Source: Cryptomeria japonica (lineage: Eukaryota > Streptophyta > Pinopsida > Cupressales > Cupressaceae). Taken from it: 64,000 nucleotides of DNA. The stretch covers positions 20,282,047 to 20,346,046 of the forward strand of contig NC_081405.1 of assembly GCF_030272615.1 (NCBI RefSeq). Reading direction: 5' to 3'. Position numbers and translations under genes: made by a program. Below, in pieces: positions 59,041 to 64,000 of this stretch (positions within the stretch are counted from its first letter, which is position 1; each line of letters starts with the position of its first letter). The notes beneath the pieces are model-generated. The model made no database searches and was not told the DNA's origin. It saw only the letters and a program-made list of their open reading frames with translations.

Positions 59041-60938
59041 GTGGCTGCATCTGGTACCGCCACCCCTCTGGTTGTAAATATCACTGAGTGTGCTCGTCCC
59101 AACTTTAAAAATCATTCATTCATTTCAATGGAGGATGACCCTAAGAGTGCATTTCCATCTGTTCCCTACGGAGTCCTGTATAACGAAGACATCAGGGTTT
59201 ACACACATTGTCCGATTAAAGAATTGGGAAGCTCCCAAATGCTGAATCTTTTCAATAATCGGCTGTCTGATAAATTTCCATGTTGAAACTTGAATTTCAA
59301 GGATTGGAGAGCAAAGTTTTTGCTCAATATGTGAATGTTTTGATGGCATACGAACAAGAGTGGATCTGGTACATCTTGAGTCGTATTCATGATGAATTCA
59401 TGTGGTTGGATAAGCTGCATAAGATCACTAGTGTGATTCAAGCAGTAACAGGATTGTGTGCATCTGGTTAATTACCATATCTGAAAACAATAAAGAATGA
59501 CAGTGTAACCAATGCAACCGAGTCAAAATTTGATAAAAGGGTGATGACTTTTGATGCGATTTTGGAGGATGACATCTAGTTTGCATCCATGGTGATAGGG
59601 TATAAAATCTACTACTCCCATCGAATGAACTCTGTATCTGATACTGCAGTTAATGTTGCATATGAGATGCTAAGGGAGAATAAGAAATATGATATTTGTG
59701 AATTGCTCTGGAGTGATCTTATCAAGAACTTGAAGAAAATCAAAGAGAACAAGAAGCCCTCCTTCAAGTATGGCACTCTACTTTTGTGCATATTATTCTA
59801 CCTCAAGAATGAGATTATAAGAGTTGGTCCGGTCCAGTGGGCATTTGGTAGGCCAATAGGAGTGTAGATATGGGAGTATCTATATAATTCTGGTGACTCC
59901 AAAGCCCGGAATAAGAATCTATGGGGTTATTTCAAGAACTTTCAGGAGGAGATGCATGAGAGGGAGAGAATCTCAAAGTATATTGTGGAGAAAAATGAAA
60001 ACACCATTTGTTTCATGGTTGACACCGACCAGTGCTTGATGGAAGCAGTGGAGTCCCAAACTTCATGGATTCTACCAATGGGCTATGAGGTTGATGAACA
60101 GATTTTGGAACTATATGCTCAACATTTGTTGAGTCAACTAGTGAGCCCCAATGAAGAAAGGTTCAAAACCTACAAGGACAAGAGCCTAAAGCTACATCAA
60201 CAATTTAAGAAACCAGTCAATTAGAAGAAAGCCCAGAAAGAGGTTGAAGCTTTTTCTGAAAGCATAAGGATATCCAAGGAAGCTGTCAGAAAAGCCAGAG
60301 AGGAGAATATCCTTTCTGAGGAGAAAACTGTGAAGAAAGAAGCCAGTCCAGAAGAACCTAAGCCAAAGGCAAGGCAAACCAGGAATGCTGCTCCTTCCTC
60401 CGGTATTGATAAGCCAACAAGCAAGACCAAATCCTCAGTTAAGCCATCCAATGGTGTGCTGAAGAGGAAATCAGTCAGATTTGTGGTGGTTGATGATGAA
60501 TAAAGTGAATCAGATGAGGCACTTAAAGAGGTGAAGGCTAAAGATCCAAAAGCCACTAAGATCACAAAGGAGAAGCCTTCTGGTAGAACCAAACCTACCA
60601 AGAAACCAAAATCTGAAATTGATGAGGCATTGAAACAAGGTAATTATACTATTATACCTCCTAACACATTAGATCAAATTGTGAAAGTAGCTATTAAGGA
60701 TGGTAATTTGAAACAACTATCTGAGTGGTATAATTTTTTTGATGAATCTAGAAAGAGAACTCTAGAGGAAGCAATTGTAGAATACCTAAATGTATACAAT
60801 AAATCTCTAGTTGAATTAATGATAGTCATACCCAAGAGCTTGTATGACATTTTGTATGCTAGAAGGCATACAACAAATAAGGAAGATAAGAGATTGAAGG
60901 AGTCAATTTATGTTCAGTTATTACTAAGGAGGAGATAG
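59041..60938 (+). pseudogene. Large unrecognised ORF of element III, N-terminal and middle part
   Basis: Begins at GTG 59041 (xAASGTATPLVVNITECARP; probably once ATG), shifts frame at about 59280, then stays in one frame to 60938 apart from single stops (near 59470, 59578, 59866, 60223 and 60501). The N-terminal region (to about 60220) looks globular and helical, with segments FMWLDKLHKITSVIQAVTGL, DTAVNVAYEMLRENKKYDIC and GPVQWAFGRPIGV. A Lys/Glu/Pro/Ser-rich linker follows (60235-60620), then a second globular piece with LDQIVKVAIKDGNLKQLSEW. I know no family for it; there is no catalytic signature of pol. Confidence 0.6.
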
Positions 60939-61357
60939 ATAGATTACCCCAGTTAGCCAAGGATAAGTTTTGAAGTAATCACAAAGTAAATAAGATCATG
61001 TTCGATAAAATTGATGAAGTTACTATAAAAACAAAGAAAATTTGGACAAAATTTTTGTAAGAAAATCAATATGAAGTTAATCTGGTAAAACAAGATGATA
61101 CTCATCCGGATAATGAGAAGACCAAGGTGGATATACCTTCCATTTTGAAAGTACAATCAGTTGAGTAGGCAGTGGATGATACTTCTATTTCGAAAGTTCT
61201 ATCAACAAAATATGTAGAAGTCAATATTTTGGAAGAAGGTAGAGTGGAGAATGATGCGGGTGTGGGTGAAGTTGTTAAAACAAATAAGGTTGAGATCCCT
61301 CCGACACCTAAAAAGGAAGCAGTTGCAGAAGAAATGTAGAGAATATAGAGGTCAAGG

Positions 61358-62240
61358 TTGAAGCTAGACCTGAAGCACAAGACACTGCAGAGGCAAAAAA
61401 AGGGGAAACAGGTAATAGATGACCCTGAATTCATTCAAGGATCAATCAATCTTGCCTCCTTGTCTCCCATCCAAAAGCTTCAACTTGCATCATTCAATCA
61501 GGCAAAGGATAGTGAGGATCTTTTAAAATCTCATACCAAGGATAGTTTGTTGTTAACTATGGCATCTGACATTTTGGAGAAGCTCATATCATCATTTCAG
61601 AAAGATCCATCTGATACCCCAACCGTCCAATTAAAAAGTTTAATTAATTCTGTAAATACACATATTGAATCTTTTGAGAAGTTTGCTGAGGAGAAAGCTC
61701 AAAATGCCTTTAATGCCAAAAGGCTCCGCACCTTGAAGACAATGATCACAAAAGATAGTGTCACATTAGGTGATTGTTTCAAGAGTGTGCAGGATGCAAT
61801 GTCCGAAGGTGGAAACTTGTATAAATCATGCCTATCCCTAAACAAGTTCATTGTGGATATTGGGAAAAAGTCTCAGGAGTACAAGGATCAGCTGGAAAGA
61901 ATATCTAAGTTGGTTGATCCTTTGTCATATTCATTGACCCATCACAAAAATCAGGTAATTTCATTGATTGAGAAGATTCGGAATCTAAGCTATGTCCGGG
62001 AAAGGTTAATTGGCAGAGTTGGAGAACTTATGAGACATATTGTCCCTAAGTTGGATATAATGCTAAGTTCTCTTCAAGATGCTCATAATGATCTTGAGGC
62101 AGATGATCCAGATGATCTCAAAACAACAGAAGCGCAGTCTTATATTTTGAGTGGGTTTATAACAACTTTTTAGAATCTGCAAAAGGGTTGGGATAGTCAC
62201 TTGGACTCTGTGAAGAATCTGTATGCAGATATTTTCAAGT
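61358..62240 (+). pseudogene. Large unrecognised ORF of element III, C-terminal part
   Basis: The longest intact frame in the window outside BCH (271 codons, 61358-62173), continuing past one stop to a Phe-Leu end at about 62246. It is strongly helical with heptad-like spacing (for example SLINSVNTHIESFEKFAEEK and HHKNQVISLIEKIRNLSYVR), suggesting a coiled-coil or bundle domain. It lies in a different frame from 59280-60938 and is joined by a decayed acidic stretch (60950-61350). No family recognised. Confidence 0.6.
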
Positions 62241-62480
62241 TTTTGTGAAGTCTGTATAGCATTTTTGGCTTCAGTTTTTTATTTCCGCTACCTTTGCCAT
62301 TGATGTCAAAGGGGGAGAGTAGATGAGTGAAAAATGTTGATCTTAGGGGGATACCTTTGATTCTTTGATTCCTTGAGATCCGATGATTAGATTTTTGGCT
62401 GCAGTGTATTGTATTTTGGTCTTGGTTAGACACTTAGTCATTTTTCACTAGGTGTTGCCATCAATGCCAAAGGGGGATAT

Positions 62481-63617
62481 TTTTGGCAAGAGACACTGCA
62501 TGTATGTTGATATTTTGTCATTGATGGCAACTCATATCAGTTGTGGCATCCACAGTTCATGTTTTCATCATTTCAGAAGATTGATTGAAGATTGATCAAG
62601 TATTGGTGAGGTCCGGTGAAAAGAAGTGTATCCGACAGAGTGTATAGTATTTTGGTTGGCAGATTATTTTGGTTAAGTATTTTCCTTTGTGGATCTGGGA
62701 GATGTATTGTGGATATGAAATTTAACTTATTCTAGGTTTTTGGCCTCTAGTGTTAAGTTTTGTGTTGGTTGGTAAGATCCGGTAGATTGGTTTTTGGTAA
62801 AGATAGTGGTTATCGGTGGTAACGTGTGGAAATGCATTATGCGGATCAATTTTTGTGAATGTTTATGTAATTGAGGTCGATGAGCCAACATGTGGAAATT
62901 GTGTGGACATTTTTTTTTGGTCCACATGGTTGTTTTGGATCGGATTGAGCCGACTTGTGTACACATTTCATCTTTTGTGACGTGTTCTTGAAGCTGACTT
63001 GGTGGTGACCTAAAATTGGTGATGTGGATATATAAGACAAATTGATTTGATTATTTTCGATATCGATGGTTATGTGGGATGTGTGTATGATCGTTTGTGC
63101 ACATTTTCACATGCGCAAGGTGAAGATTTGTACTCCGGTAAGTTGCAAAATATCATAACAAAACATTATTGCAGAACATTGTAAGAATATGTGTTTTGTG
63201 CTTAACCGAAACTATACTCGGGCATTTGTTGATGCTATTAAATATTGAAATTTCTCTTGTATCTCTTATAATCATTTTGTAAGGCAGTGAGCCTTCTCGG
63301 TTGTAGCCCTTATTGTAAACATTGAGCAGCGAGCTCTAGGCAGTGTGCCTGAATGCATGTGCATTCCCCTTACGTAATATTTTTATACTTTTAACAGAGT
63401 ATATTAATATTGTGGGTTTTAATCCCATCGTGGTTTTTCCCTTGACTGGGTTTTCCACATAAAAATCTTGGTGTTATGGTGTTGGTGATCTTTGTTTTGT
63501 GTTTCTGCACTTACTTTTCTTCTTTTGCATTAAGTGAATTAAAGGACAAATTAATAAAATCAAAAGTCGTAGAACATTGATTCACCCCCCCCATCTCAGT
63601 GTTCCTTGATTCCAACA
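62481..63617 (+). repeat. 3' LTR of element III
   Basis: 1137 bp. It matches 56195-57337 throughout, from TTTTGGCAAGAGACACTGCA (the initial TG is TT here) to TTGATTCCAACA. Confidence 0.88.
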
Positions 63618-63717
63618 AATGTATTATTGCTAAGTAAGTTAATATTGTTCATTAATAATCTATTTTGAAGTTTCAGACTGATTCACCCCCTCTCTCAGTC
63701 CCATTGGGTGCTCAACA
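63618..63717 (+). repeat. 3' LTR of copia I, second part
   Basis: The sequence (gtattattgctaagtaagtt ... gggtgctcaaca) continues the copia I LTR after element III and matches the last 100 bp of 46424-47597. Confidence 0.85.
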
Positions 63718-64000
63718 CTTGTTCTATTATTTGAATCATTCCACTCTCAAGCTTTGAGAGATCATTCATATAAGTGCTTAATTTTTCAATACTTGTTTTC
63801 TCCTAAGAATTAATAGTAGCAAACATAGGGGCCAATATATTCTTTAAAAAATTTCTCCATTCTAGCATATCTTTAAGTTGTCCATTCTATTTAAAGAGTG
63901 TATGCATGTGAAAAATTGATTTTCCTTCAAATATAGTGAACTCTTTTCTAATCATTTTTGTATGTATTTCATGATACCCAAAAAAATAAAATACTTGTTT

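Larger units (their letters stand above)
56195..63617 (+). mobile_element. LTR retrotransposon III, non-autonomous, with a large unrecognised ORF
   Basis: 5' LTR 56195-57337, PBS-like TGGTATTAGAGCC at 57340-57352 (one change from the Met site), polypurine tract AAAGGGGGATA at 62469-62479, 3' LTR 62481-63617. Flanking 5-mers GATGT (56190-56194) and AATGT (63618-63622) differ at one base; the uninterrupted 5' LTR of copia I reads aatgt at the same site. The 5.1-kb interior has a gag-like ORF with zinc knuckles and about 3.1 kb of other coding sequence, but no protease, integrase, RT or RNase H motif. Confidence 0.88.
46424..63717 (+). mobile_element. Ty1/copia retrotransposon I, carrying two nested LTR elements
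   Basis: 5' LTR 46424-47597 (TGTTGG...CAACA). PBS TGGTATCAGAGC at 47600-47611. Decayed gag-pol at 47657-50470, a polypurine tract AAAGGGGGAGA just before 55112, and the 3' LTR in two pieces, 55112-56194 and 63618-63717. Without insertions II and III the element is about 5.5 kb, normal for copia. The outer 5-mers (GAGAT, CTTGT) do not match, so no target duplication remains, or one end arose by recombination. Confidence 0.85.

Overview
The window looks like nuclear DNA of a seed plant with a large, repeat-rich genome. A gymnosperm is my best guess, an inference from the retrotransposon types and the very low gene density. It is AT-rich and holds one gene that appears functional: a seven-exon plastid beta-carotene hydroxylase (non-heme di-iron, BCH/CHYB type) on the minus strand at 15501-18466. 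All six introns have GT-AG ends, and the joined reading frame is open for 317 codons with every histidine of the active site present. Almost everything else recognisable is transposable-element DNA, most of it broken by stops and frameshifts.

Layout. 1-1230: LINE ORF1 (DUF4283 plus zinc knuckle) remnant on the minus strand. 1670-1782: tRNA-derived SINE-like segment. 3600-8300: decayed Ty3/gypsy internal region on the minus strand in the order zinc knuckle, protease, RT, RNase H, integrase. Its RT is split by a second LINE ORF1 copy that carries an A-tail and an 11-bp target-site duplication. 10780-11800: C-terminal end of a LINE ORF2. 12940-13940: MITE-like repeats with terminal inverted repeats. 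13987-14390: a SINE-like retroposon with a triplicated 3' module; a relative lies at 43722-44098. 15330-18700: the BCH gene and its flanks. 18930-25466 and 34211-35040: a long degenerate repeat array with a roughly 0.9-kb higher-order unit, interrupted by a composite Tat-like Ty3 element at 25467-34210. That element contains an inverted gag, RNase H and integrase pieces, an antisense plant-mobile-domain (PMD) ORF, a TRIM-like mini-LTR element and a minisatellite. 35040-41500: 3' part and LTR of a second, related Tat-like element.

46424-63717 is a three-level nest of LTR retrotransposons. A Ty1/copia element (I, about 5.5 kb without its insertions) carries two insertions. Element II (50478-54830) has 1.6-kb LTRs, a perfect TTTTT target duplication and no pol. 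Element III (56195-63617) has 1.1-kb LTRs and a gag-like coiled-coil/zinc-knuckle ORF, followed not by pol but by about 3.1 kb of decayed coding sequence that I do not recognise. Element III and the antisense PMD unit are the best candidates for something poorly described.

Identities come from motif recognition and hand translation. No database search was run, and percent identities are by-eye impressions.
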